Assembly: GCA_001247695.2 (NCBI GenBank)
Contig: LGRX02034311.1
Coordinates: 62,001-126,000 of the forward strand
From: Cymbomonas tetramitiformis
Lineage: Eukaryota > Chlorophyta > Pyramimonadophyceae > Pyramimonadales > Pyramimonadaceae
Length of the DNA stretch: 64,000 nt
Reading direction: 5' to 3'
A program made the translations under genes and the position numbers. Below are positions 10,189 to 20,817 of this stretch, one piece after another (positions within the stretch are counted from its first letter, which is position 1; each line of letters begins with the position of its first letter). The notes beneath the pieces are model-generated. The model made no database searches. It was not told where the DNA came from and saw only the letters and a program-made list of their open reading frames with translations.

Positions 10189-12480
10189 CTAGCCACCTTG
10201 AAAGTGGTCTACAGAGCAGAGTTCACAGAGATTGAAGTTGTTGTAGCTGTCAAATTGAAAGTTCAGACTGTAGATGCCGAAGCCGTCAGAGTCCAGATTG
10301 AAGATGTTGTAGAAGTCAGCCGGTCCAGTGTCCAGAAGGTCGGGGCCATGGAAGTAGTCCACTGTGCCATTCTGATAACCAGAGTAGGCACCGTACACCA
10401 CCGACCGTGGAGCAATCTCCACATCACAAAGTGCCGTGGCGGTGACGGTGTCGATCATGGCGATGCTTACACACAGAAACAGAGCAGGGATAGCTGCTGC
10501 CGTGAGGAATGCGCCGATTGAAGGTGTCCGTACACCACCAACCCGTGGAGCGGGTGGTGGGACGGCATCATGCAAGTCCCCGTCGTCAAACTCCGTGTCA
10601 GCCACGCTGGCCGAATCATGCGTGGAAGAAATGTACGGAGGCAGGGGGCTGAAGGATTGAAGTGAGACCTGCGGCTCGGGCTCGAAGAAGCCCAATTTTA
10701 CAGACATGTTGTCCATAAAGGACTGCTCGAAGGGCGGCTCACCGTCAGCGAACTGCTTCGGGTAAATTAACGCGTCGCTCTCGGTCTCGATCGCCACCTC
10801 CGGCTCATGCTCCACGACGGCATCGCCGATCACGGAGGGTGTGGCCGAACCGAAGTGCACCATTGGAAAGTGCTGAGTGTCAGATTCAGCACCACCAGCC
10901 ACCTGCTTGAGCTCGCGGAGAGCGGTGCGCGCCTCGTGCACGCGGGTAGCAAGGAGTGAGGGTTGGGTGGGCGTCAATCCCGCGTACTGTGCTCGGAGCC
11001 CCACGTCAATGTCCTCGGAGAACGTGAAGGGCTCCTCGTCCTGCCGAACCAAGGGATGGTCATGTTGGGCACAGAGTCGAGCAAAGGCCGTGTCGTCCTC
11101 AGTGTCGAAGGCAGTCTGGAAGGCGGACACGAGACCGTCGGCGTCGTCGGCTTGCTCAACCACGCACTTGTCGCACTCGATGTCGGCGGTGGGACAATTC
11201 GCGGAGTCATGCCAAAACCCCGGAGGGCAACGGACACACTCCGGAACGAAGGCCAATTTGGAGAGGACGTGGAAGGAGACGGAGTGCATGCCGTAGTTCT
11301 TCTTGTCGCCGTTGTGGCGTCGGACGCCTTGCGGCCAATTCCCGTCCTTGGGAAGGGGCGAAGCGGCGAAGCGGTGCTTCAAATCACGTCTTCGGCCGTG
11401 AAACTTCCCATCCACCCGACGGTTCTGGCGGTCACGCCAGGAGGAGGGTGGAAAATGCACACCTGGCTTGCCAGTAGGCTTGCCCGTAGTCGGAGCCGGC
11501 CACGCCTAGTCGTCGTCTCGTCGTGCGCGTCCTCGTCGGAGAGCGTCGCAAGAACCTTGTTGGCGGCGTCGATGTGGAACTGAAACTCCCGAATCAGGGC
11601 CTTTACGTCAACGTCGGACGGTTGGCCAGAATACAGGATGTTCTTGTCCGTGAGGGGCACGTGCTTCCGCTTGCCGGCGTTGGCGTCCCAAATCTCGAGG
11701 ACGTGGGCGTAGATGTCCTCAAGGTCCACCTTGGCCAACTCAACGTCGAGCCGAAGCGGTGTGATGACCTTGTCGTAGAATTCGGTGTCGAGTGAAGCCA
11801 GAAGCTGTTTCTTCGCCATCATCTCGTCGAGAGGTCCAGAAGGTCCGTTGCCAATAGCCGTAAGGCAGGCGTCAAAGTCCTGGATAAGTGGATCGGGGTC
11901 CTTCTCGGAGTTGAAGAAGATAGAGCAAAGCTCCTCGTAGTGCCTAAGAGGTCGGACCACGCGAGGGATCAACCTCTTGGTGACCTCGAGGAGGGCACGC
12001 TCGCCATCCTGAGGCGAAGCCCGTCCCGAGGCATCAACCCAACGCCGCGGGGGTGAATTTGGAGAGGTCAACGATGTCAAAGTTGAGAAGAGAATAGCGT
12101 TGAAGATGGCGTTGACCTCCTTCGTCGCGTCCGCCAGATCAAAAAGAGCGGCGTTGGTGGGGTCCTTCTGTTCGAACGCGCGCTGCAAGGACTTCACAAT
12201 GGACGTCCAGAGCGTGTTGCGGTTCGACTCATCGGTCATCGCCTCGGAAGGTCTCGTCCTTGGAGCCCAAGGCGTCGCGAGAGATCCTCTTGATGATGTC
12301 CACGTCCCAAGTGGAATTTTGGATGGCCGTAGCACGAGTCCGGTCCGCAGCCGTGAGGGCAACACCGGGAGAATCCGGTGTCGGCCTATAACGAGAGCCG
12401 ACGTCGCGTGAAAAAATCGTGTCGAGTCTAATGCGGTTGTTGGCCCCCAAGGGAGGCGTGACGTGAGAATTTACACTCAT
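10189..12480 (-). pseudogene. E2 Gag (type 1), two frameshifts
   Basis: Clearly homologous to the intact Gag of E4 (33453-35759). The chosen start is the ATG at 12480 (MSVNSH), conserved as MSISSQ and MTSSSV in E4 and E6. The first segment runs to about 12240, where the bases reading GATGACCGAT look like a 7-bp duplication that shifts the frame. The second runs to about 11460. The third (to 10189) begins at HFPPSSWRDRQNRR and includes a zinc-knuckle-like CVRCPPGFWHDSANC, an acidic region, a hydrophobic segment (AIPALFLCVSIAMIDTV) and the tail CSVDHFQGG. No enzymatic domain. Confidence 0.85.
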
Positions 12481-12874
12481 ATTGAAGATCCAGTAGGTGG
12501 GAGCGTCGGGGTAGAGGGCCGATGCCGGAGAACACAGAAAAGTGATGGTCGAGAGCCGTAAGATGCAGTGTCGGAGCGGATAATTAAGGAAGCCGTAACT
12601 GTGAAATTGTAAGATCGTGACGCGGCGGCCAAGGAAACGGTCACGACAAAAATTGATCAAGTTTCAGTCGAGTGAAATCCAACGCGGACAATACAAAATA
12701 ATCCCAGGTAGGCGCACGCTGCAGCGATACCAAATTAATCCGCCCGTAAACTAGCTCTCGACCGCAACTGCGAAAATCACGACATCAAATTGGGCCCCCA
12801 ACGCCCCACCTAGCGGAGTGGCTTAGCCACTCATGTAATCAAAAGTAGTGGAAGGTGCCTGGCGCACCATAACC

Positions 12875-13069
12875 TGTGGGATATATAGTGCTGACTATAT
12901 ATTAAGGTGGTGAAACTCAGAATGCTTACACTTAAGATAACATAAGAAGTGAAGTTAGATTGAGTGTCGCTCGGCTAAAGCCCGAAACCCTAAACCTGTG
13001 ACAGCCGTACTGTACGGAGTACTAGTACAGACAGAGGACTGTGACACACACGGGGTGTCACATCCAGCA
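12875..13069 (-). repeat. E2 5' LTR, complete
   Basis: 195 bp, starting TGCTGGATGTGACACC on the minus strand and ending ATATCCCACA, followed by the leader GGTTATGGTGCGCC. Confidence 0.85.
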
Positions 13070-13230
13070 AAGCAGGCTAGTGAAAACACAAGAGGGGCTC
13101 AACCCGCTTATCAGCGGGGTGACATCTAGAGAAAAAGCAAAGTGCTAGGCAATAAAAAACTCTAGAAGATGGAGAAGCAGCCATGGCCGGGTGAGTGGAG
13201 GGGTGGCTGAATCTGAGCGGTGGGGAGGGA
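13070..13230. other. Unassigned spacer
   Basis: Short stretch between E2 and the second 660-bp repeat. No feature recognised. Confidence 0.4.
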
Positions 13231-13892
13231 AGTCTCACGGAGACACAGACTCCCCCCCCCCGGGGGGAGGGAGCCCTGGTCTTTCTGTCACCCCTCGACC
13301 CCAGGTGCCAGGTCAGCTCCGTCATCAGTGGTGGGGAAAATAAAACCCCTGTATTTTATTTTCATGCATCTTAGACTGTGAAACCACCCGAGCATCTCGT
13401 CCCAGCTTCACAGAGTTTGTGGAGACTGATAACACGCGTATATCCCACCGTTGTCGAATATGCCCACCGTTATTTCACCGTCTCTGTTAGGTGTTGGGCC
13501 TCACCACTGGCGAGCGCTAGCGTTCTGCGTTTTAGGCCAGTAATTAGCCATATTCCGGCGCCCCTCACTTGCACTTACTGCATGTATGGGAAACGATACA
13601 CGAAACCCACTTGTATATGGACGAATTCGCCACCGCCTGAACCTCTGCTGCAATGCTCTGCAGCGACCCCATGTACGTATGGACACGAGGCTACAGGAGG
13701 GTACCCTGATACATCACAACTGGGACCCAGAGATGAAAAGAAAGGGATGCGGAAGTCACACGCGGCGTTTCCTGTTCCTGACATTCTACTACGACATCTG
13801 TTTCAGCACTTGACGTTTGGAGACTGTGCAGGAAGGTAAATGGTGTTATGGTCATAATTCTCGGACCGATTACAACTCATCTACGGCGAGAG
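13231..13892. repeat. 660-bp dispersed repeat, copy 2
   Basis: Near-identical to 6088-6751. Here it is preceded by unrelated sequence rather than a copia LTR and followed by CAGTTCTTAAGAAG, which helps define the limits. The shared 150-codon frame (13378-13839) differs from copy 1 at only a few residues, which recent duplication can explain without coding constraint. Confidence 0.75.
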
Positions 13893-15385
13893 CAGTTCTT
13901 AAGAAGAAGACGAAGACTGACGACCTGCCTTAGATATTGGTTGTGCGCAGTTAGGTTAATCCGGGATGAGCGTTGGCAGCGTGATCCTCGGTGAAACCCC
14001 TCTGCCACGCTGATGAGCAGATGAATCATGAGACACAACTATCGAGACCCCTGTACGCTATTGTATGTAGGACCTTGCATTAGTCGTGGTTCAAGGGGAA
14101 AGCCCACCCTAGGGGGGTTGTCACACGCGGATGGTGGGGGTGGGAGTGCGTGCCCCGCGCTATCGCCTCACATGTGATATTATTATGCGCCGCAGGCGCG
14201 AATTTTTTAACATTCCCGACTTTTTCGTTGAACACTGGAGTTATTCTGAGGCAAGGGTGTGCTCAGAACCCCCCTAGGACTTGCATTCTGCCCTTGGGGG
14301 TGGCGCCCCCCCCCTAGGAAGTCACAGAACCCCTGCTGCCCCCCTGCTATCAATCCTCGGAAGCTCCAAGACCCAAAAAGCAGGTCTAGGGAGGGGTAAA
14401 AAAATGTCCTGCCCCGTGCACCACCAGCAACACCATATGTTTAGAGTGCATTTGATACGAGTATTGTTTTATATTATATACCGAGAGTACTGCTGTCGTT
14501 GCAAGTTAAGTAGCCACAATTTGGTCTGCTAAGGGCAAAACAATAACGAGTCTTTGAAGTCTTCACGCCGTTCGGCCCTACTTATCTTTCCAGTCACATC
14601 ATTCCTTGGTTGCAGCATATCTTTCCATTAATCCCGTCTCTTCCTGCAAATGTTCTTTATCTGATACGGTCAGCCATGTCTAAACTCGTCTCATATATTT
14701 TCTTCTCCGTATTTTAGCCTTCTCTTCTCTAGATAACGCGGCGCGATACAGTCACTCGTCATACTGCACCTCGTCACTCGCCATACTCTGTCACACCGAA
14801 CAGTCGCTGGCACAAGCTGTCACATCAAACAGTAGTTGGCGCACACTGTCACATCGAGCAATCGCTGGCACGCGGTTTATGATACCTTCACGACTCGCAT
14901 GCATGTGTCACAGGGAGACATTCAGATGAGAAGCTGCTAGCAACATTCCAATGACCATCTCAATATTCAGACTGCAACACACTAGTAGTGATGAGGCGAA
15001 CAATCACTTATCTCTCATGTCGCAAATGGTATCAATTAATGAACACTAATATATAATATGATATACCACATACTTGCCAATATGCAATGATATTCCACAA
15101 TGACCTTGGACTATAAGCAGAGTCCATGATGCCTTATTCGTACTGCCTGAGGAAAAAAATGACAACCCGCTGCCAAACTATGCCTGTCTCCGTATGCAAT
15201 GCTCGCACATGCTCATCAACAGAACGAAATGGGTGATGGGTTCTCCAAAGTGCAAACGGGTCCCAATATATCCTCAATCTTATAAATACGATCTTTATAG
15301 CAACACCGCTATTATGTGTAAACTTGAGAATGTGCTTGCTGCAAATGTCGCAGTGCTACATTTACAAACCTACAAATCCAGTCAA
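13893..15385. other. Intergenic region, no gene recognised
   Basis: Lies downstream of the transporter gene. An imperfect hairpin (GGCAGCGTG near 13976, CTGCCACGCTG near 14001) and runs of G and C at 14110-14330 are visible. No coding frame, tRNA or recognisable element was found. The 3' UTR of the transporter must lie in its right part. Confidence 0.5.
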
Positions 15386-18300
15386 TCATGTCTCGTGAGG
15401 GGCAGGCCCTGAACTCAATTTTGCCAGCTTCTCTTCAACCTCTGAGTCGCCACGGTAAGAAAAAATGGACAGAATCACGATCACACATCCAATCAATATG
15501 ACACCATTCAACGGGGCATCAAATAGCACCTGTGGAGGAACCCATTCAAGCCGTGCTCAAATGTATGCAATTTGTGAACAGTTTGCAACGAAATGATGGA
15601 TCAACTCTGTGCCCAATCCTGCCTCCGGAGCTCCATTGATCCTTTACCCAACTGACCTAAAGGGATGCACTGGCATCGACTTTCCACCGTGAATCCTGGC
15701 TTCGAAGACAAAGCACTTGTGCGTTTGCCTACGCTGAGGGTGCGCATGCAGCGCAAACATACTTGTGCTGTATATGCAAGGTAGATAGGTGTAGACATTG
15801 CCCATCTTACCTTTCCTAAGACGGTGGTCAGCACGAGTGACCCACATACAGCCACAGTTTTTGTGATAGAATTGCTATACAACACGCTCAGCGCAACAAG
15901 AATTCCACCCGCTGCATGCAGGAAAACGACAAACCAGACCATTCCAGTAAACCCCTGTCCAGCAACCCAACCAGCCCCAGGGCCGGAGAATCAACGCGTA
16001 TGTGTTTTGCCTACAGCTTTTCATCAAAGCACTTTACACACTACTGACCTGACTTGCAGTTGAGAGAGGTTGCTCCCAGGCGACTGAAGATTTCGTTCCT
16101 TGCGGACGCACAGTATGGCAACAGTCTTCAGTAGAAGAAGAGCAAGTGTGAGGGATATGGCACAACGGTGAACACTTGTCGATCCCACGACTTGTTCAAG
16201 AAACTATTCACGGGACCAGCAAAAACTTCGGCTGAGGTAACTGCAAAATTGCTTTATGCTTGTCCATGCAGTGCAACGCGTCGCGTAAAAACAGCATCAA
16301 ATCGCGTGACTTACTGCGAAAGGATTTCCTTCAGTTTCTATGAATGATGAAGGAAGGTAAATAGCGATGGAAAATATCGCCAATTGAATGTTCCGGTCCC
16401 AGACATTCAAATCACTTCCCTTAGCTTTCAGCACCTGTACAGACGAGCAAAACAACCGATATGTGTTTAAGAACTCGGTGAGACTATGGGTGCCTAAATA
16501 TTGAAAACAGCCCACAAGTTTTAAACAAGTGGATGTTCGAAACTGCTGCACAAACGAGTACAAGCACTCGACTACAAGCACTCCTACTTATGTTTGGATG
16601 TTAGGGTATGGCATATTATCATCACGAGAACTACAAAAAAAGCATTTTGCCAGGAGTCATGGTTGAGGTATTTACCGCTACTGTAATTTCACATAGAGGC
16701 TGATCCAAAATATAACGTAAAAGAACAATAGCAAAGTTCCTCACCTTCTCAAAATAAATAGCGGCAAAACCGGAGAGCAGCGTCTGAGTGGCCGCGCAAG
16801 CCACACCCAACTGTACCGCCCACCGAGGCACACCTCAAACAGTTGCCTCAGTCACTGTACAACAGTAAGCGACTCCGGCAGTACGCCCGGTTGGTCTCAA
16901 GCCCTGCCGTGTAGTGAAGGTGCATGCTTGGTTGTCAAGATCGCGGCCCTCAGGATGTGTTGGGGTGAGGCTGCATACCAAGTAGTCCAGGTCGGCCAGC
17001 TCACTCCAGATGCTCACGTGCACATCTCCGTGTTCGTGCGCAGAAATGATGTCGGCGTGAGCATGCTTAGAGTCGGGGGAGCTTTCCAAAGATATGATGG
17101 TGACGCCTGCTACCATCATTGCAAGCGTCCGCCACTTGCGCCCGCTCACCTGTGCCAGGCATCGAATTTTCCCTTTCACCAAGTAGCCTCGAGACCACTT
17201 CACAAGAGAGTTTTTGCCACTGAGCACAGGGCTCTTGCTGTGTGACACATATTCCAGGGGATCGGCAACAAGCTGTGATAGGATAAAGGCTATTGTAGGC
17301 ATCGACTCAAATGGACACCTTACATGAACTCGACCACCTTGCAGATTAGCATGGACGCCCCCGGGTGAAGAATGTTCAAGGAGCTACCTTGGTACCGAGC
17401 ATGAACATTGCAAAAAACGCGGTTGCAAGCACCTGCCCCGAGCAACCGTGGACACATCAGTCGGCTAAAATTACAGTTTTTATAGCGGTTTTATCGGGGC
17501 ACTTATCGGGATTTTCCCAAGCTCACTAGTGGAGAACGGGAACCCCTAATCTTCATCGAGCCACAAGAGCGCCTCTGTGACTGCTCTGTCCGCGCGTTGA
17601 GGCTGTGTCGCGGTGTGTGTGTATGCTTATCCTTGCGACTCCTTTGGCACCCCGTAGCCACAGGAGACTGCACTATGTACCCACGCCGGGGATCAAAGGA
17701 TTCAGCACACACTTCGGGTGTGTGTGTGTGTGTATACACACTAAGGTTTGTGGTACACAACACCCATTGAACAACACGAGGCGTGGCCACCAAAGCAAGC
17801 CCACCACCAAACCAGTGGATAAATTAAGCATATGCAGGAACAGGGCGGGGCCGTGCCAAGTTACCACATACGAACACTTTAAGAAAAGCAGCATGGATGA
17901 CAGCCAGGCCCGTAGGCATGGATCACTGCGGGGTACATATCATCACGTGCTCACATGTGGGTCACGAAGTAACAACATACACACACACAGCAGCCGGTCC
18001 CCGGCGTGGGTACATAGTGCAGCCGGTCTTCTGCGGCTACGGTGTGCCAAAGGAGTCGGTACAAGGATAAGCACACACACACGTGCGCATACTCCAATGT
18101 GCGCACCTACATGCAAGCATAGATATGCTCAAACTTGTAATGTTGCATACACGGATTGTAGACGCGCATGGTATTCAAGATAGTTGCATACTGCTAAGTA
18201 ACTCGTTCTGGGAAGAAAGGTGCAAGACATAACACAAGGATGGCTCGGAAGTGCTCCAAGTAGTGCACGCCTTGCTTTTTCACACTCATCAAAGCCTTAA

Positions 18301-19959
18301 GCACGTGCATCAAACCCCTTAGTGTCCTTACTACGAGCTTCGTATGCCTAGCGTAAACGCAGTGGCCAGCTGCCCTACACCTGTAACCCGCAGTGAGAGT
18401 CGGTGCGCCGAGAGAACATACTGCAGGGAAGGCTCCGTCCTCATCAGCCTGGACTCCTCAGGGACTGCTTTGTGGACGAGCCCATGCGATCTCCTTTCAA
18501 AAACATAATATTTGTTTGAAGGTGAAATCCGGAGGTTGTCGCAACACATTGTGCATTAATACAATATGTGTTTGAAGATGGTTCAGGGGGCTGTCGCAAC
18601 ACTTTGCCTGTAAATAGAATATGCGTTTACAGATGATGTCCGGGGGTTGTCGCAACACGTTGTTTCGCTTCATCATAGTCCCTCAAACAGAGGAGTGAAG
18701 TTCATTGGTAGGCGGAGGCGAGGGATCACCTTCAACTGGCTGATAGCGGTGAAGGTGCTCGCGTCGATGCGGGCCAAAGCTGGGTAGCTGATCAAGTTGA
18801 CCACGAGATATACAAATGCCGGTACCCCCATCCGCGGTGAAGTGCGAATCAGGCTTGTCAAGTGGCGCGACAGATTTGAGCTGTGAGCACGAGACGTCAT
18901 GACCTGCCACGAACACACAGGTTCGGACTTTGAGAGCTCACTGCTACCAAAGTGGGACCGCCAGTAAACCTCCAGAAGTGTCTTCAAAGAACACATGTGC
19001 CTTGCCAGCTGACGGGCCCCTGGCAGATCTACATCACGAGTTTCCCGTGCCTCAGAAGATGAACCCCGATCTACTGTACGGGTGTTCTGGACCTCGTTGC
19101 ATATCCGAGTGACCACGCCTGGAAGATCGATAGCACGGGGTGCCGAATCTCGCTGCCTTTTCAAGGTACACCTCCGGGGAGATCTACAACATGCATGTTC
19201 GGAAGAAGCCGGGTTTCCACCAAAAGCTCACAAACCGCAGAGCTAAGGTGTTCGACAGTCGAGCGCGAGTTAGCAACGCTTAAACCTGTGCAGGCATTCA
19301 CCGCGTCCTGCAATGGCTGATGATATGTTACAGCCAGTGATCGAAGTTCAGGCTTTGGAACGCCTGGATATTTCCAAAAGTGCTGAAAATGCTGCTGAAG
19401 GTGTTCAGCATATTTCTGTGTCAGGAAGCGTGGCGGACCCATATGTTAACAAGCCGTGGTCAAGTTCACATACCCGTCACGTTTACGCATGGAAACTATC
19501 CCTCAAGTTTGAATTTGTTTTTCTGATTGCGCCGTGCCCTAAGGTGCAGAGATAACCACTGGCCCGAAATCGAACGCGGCATCCTGACATGCCGCTCACA
19601 GACGCGCCAGCTTGGTGCTGCGTTCACGACCACTAGCCACTAACGGTAAAATCAGGCCTGAAAACTACGTTTAAGGCCACTCATAACGGACAAGTGAGCG
19701 GTTGACCTTCATCGTTTCGATCTCGCGCAGTGGACAAACTGCTAGCAAGGCGCACCAGCGAGAAGATCATTTTCACTATCTCGTTCGCGCACAACACTGC
19801 GTTCTTACTGAATGATTGATGCGCGATGCCCACGACGAAGCGGCGGGCGAGCATAGAAGCGCTATTCTCGACACATAACAGCACCAAAAAGATGGTCGTC
19901 AGAGTTACGTCACTGACGCCTTGTGGTTTGGGTGACCAAGCGCCACTTCCAGGGGCCAT
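15386..19959 (-). CDS. Nucleotide-sugar transporter (SLC35A/UDP-galactose or CMP-sialic acid transporter-like), multi-exon
   Basis: A Golgi/ER membrane antiporter family that exchanges nucleotide sugars for the nucleoside monophosphate. Exons read on the minus strand: 19707-19959 (start ATG 19959, MAPGSG; TLTTIFLVLLCVENSAS), about 18730-18872 (GVPAFVYLVVNLISY ... ASTFTAISQLK), 17388-17432 (VLATAFFAMFMLGTK), 16979-17149 (RKWRTLAMMVAGVTIISLE), 16745-16810 (LLSGFAAIYFEK), 16315-16434 (SDLNVWDRNIQLAIFSI), 15811-15954 (GFTGMVWFVVFLHAAGGILVA), 15386-15529 (APLNGVILIGCVIVILS, stop TGA). These match the family's conserved QLKI, GFAxxYFEK, RNIQL and VWxVVxLQAxGG positions in order. The last six listed exons are all phase 0. 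Not resolved: the exon or exons joining exon 1 (phase 1) to the second, and a short one likely between 16315 and 15954. Substrate cannot be told. Confidence 0.85.
17612..18085. mobile_element. Foldback/MITE-like element in a transporter intron
   Basis: Two arms of roughly 75 bp are inverted copies of each other. The left arm (about 17620-17690) has GCTTATCCTTG, GACTCCTTTGGCAC and CACTATGTACCCACGCCGG; the right arm (about 18000-18080) has the reverse complements. The outer ends are GT/CA dinucleotide runs. The loop of about 300 bp has no coding frame. It lies in the long intron between the transporter exons at 18730 and 17432. Class of element unknown. Confidence 0.65.
18488..18662. repeat. 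Tandem repeat of about 62 bp, about 2.7 units
   Basis: Units share ATATGTGTTTGAAGATG-like sequence followed by GGxxGTCGCAACAC. They lie in an intron of the transporter gene. Units are diverged; no function seen. Confidence 0.6.
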
Positions 19960-20817
19960 CTTTCTATGGCTCACACGAGTATCGAAACTGATTTCAGAAA
20001 ATATTTCCTGGTTCAAACATAAAGACGGTGTAATAATCCACTGATAATTTGTGCACAAAACCAGGACATGTTTCCAGTAGACATGGGCCGCCAGTGCAGG
20101 TTTGTCAAGACCAGGACTGTGAAACTGGTTGATGCAGTGACAACACTTCCGCACTCATAATCATTGGCTGTTCATACGCGTCCAGTACTTGGCTAGCAAC
20201 AGCAAGCGAAGGGGAATACAGTTCCACAGTCAATTGAGTACTTGCATTTGCCGAAGAGGCACTTCAGACTTGTAGTGGAAAACTGTCTTCAGTTTATTAC
20301 AGACGACAGCTCAACTGTGAGCTCAAAACTACGGTACTCGTGTCATGTCATGTCATGTCACTCGACTGCACCGTGTACGTACGTGAACGTCGCAGGTGCT
20401 ACGGTACGGTGTACGCGTACAAACAGGAAAAAACACGAAACAACGAAACTTTTTTCTCCCCTCCCCCCTTTCTCTCCTTTTCTCCCCCACTTGGTGCCCG
20501 TGCCCGAGGGTTGCTAATATAATATCACTTTCGGAATTTGCGAATTTCAATAGATCTGTGATCTCCGATCAGATCAAGTGATCATCAACGCGAGTCCCGA
20601 CGCGAGTCGCTAAGCTCGCAAGCTCGCAAGCTCGCAACCCGCATCCCACAAGTAGTCGAAGGGCTGTGAAGTGATTTCGTGTGCAAGCCACAAGTCTGCA
20701 AAACATTTGGAGTCTTTCATGGGAAGATAAAGTTGGGAGGTATTCCAGCGCGGAATAATTTTTCTCAGCATCGAACACAGGTGAAAGTGCGACAGCTGTC
20801 TTTTGATTTCCATAAAT
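19960..20817. promoter_or_regulatory. Shared divergent promoter region of transporter and CNOT10-like genes
   Basis: The two start codons face away from each other across 858 bp, so both promoters and 5' UTRs must lie here. Visible: a CATGT microsatellite (20341-20360), a pyrimidine tract of about 45 bp (near 20452-20490) and three 8-bp units AGCTCGCA (20613-20637). No convincing TATA box. Bidirectional control is possible but unproven. Confidence 0.5.

Larger units (their letters stand above)
9822..13069 (-). mobile_element. E2: gag-only LTR element, left end truncated
   Basis: Minus-strand element: 5' LTR at 12875-13069, gag remains at 10189-12480, 3' LTR at 9822-9972. The outer LTR lacks its last 40-50 bp, so no target duplication can be paired. 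There is no protease, integrase or RT. Downstream of gag lies the conserved hairpin block (10074-10103), and before the 3' LTR the tract CAGGGTGGTG. The leader after the 5' LTR starts GGTTATGGTGCGCC, as in E4, its closest relative here. Gag carries two frameshifts, so this is the most decayed copy of its type. Confidence 0.88.

Noticed and set aside
13950..14040. Possible hammerhead ribozyme (GAAAC and CTGATGAG strings close together)
   Set aside because: The order and spacing (GAAAC before CTGATGAG with only 12 bases between) fit none of the three hammerhead topologies.
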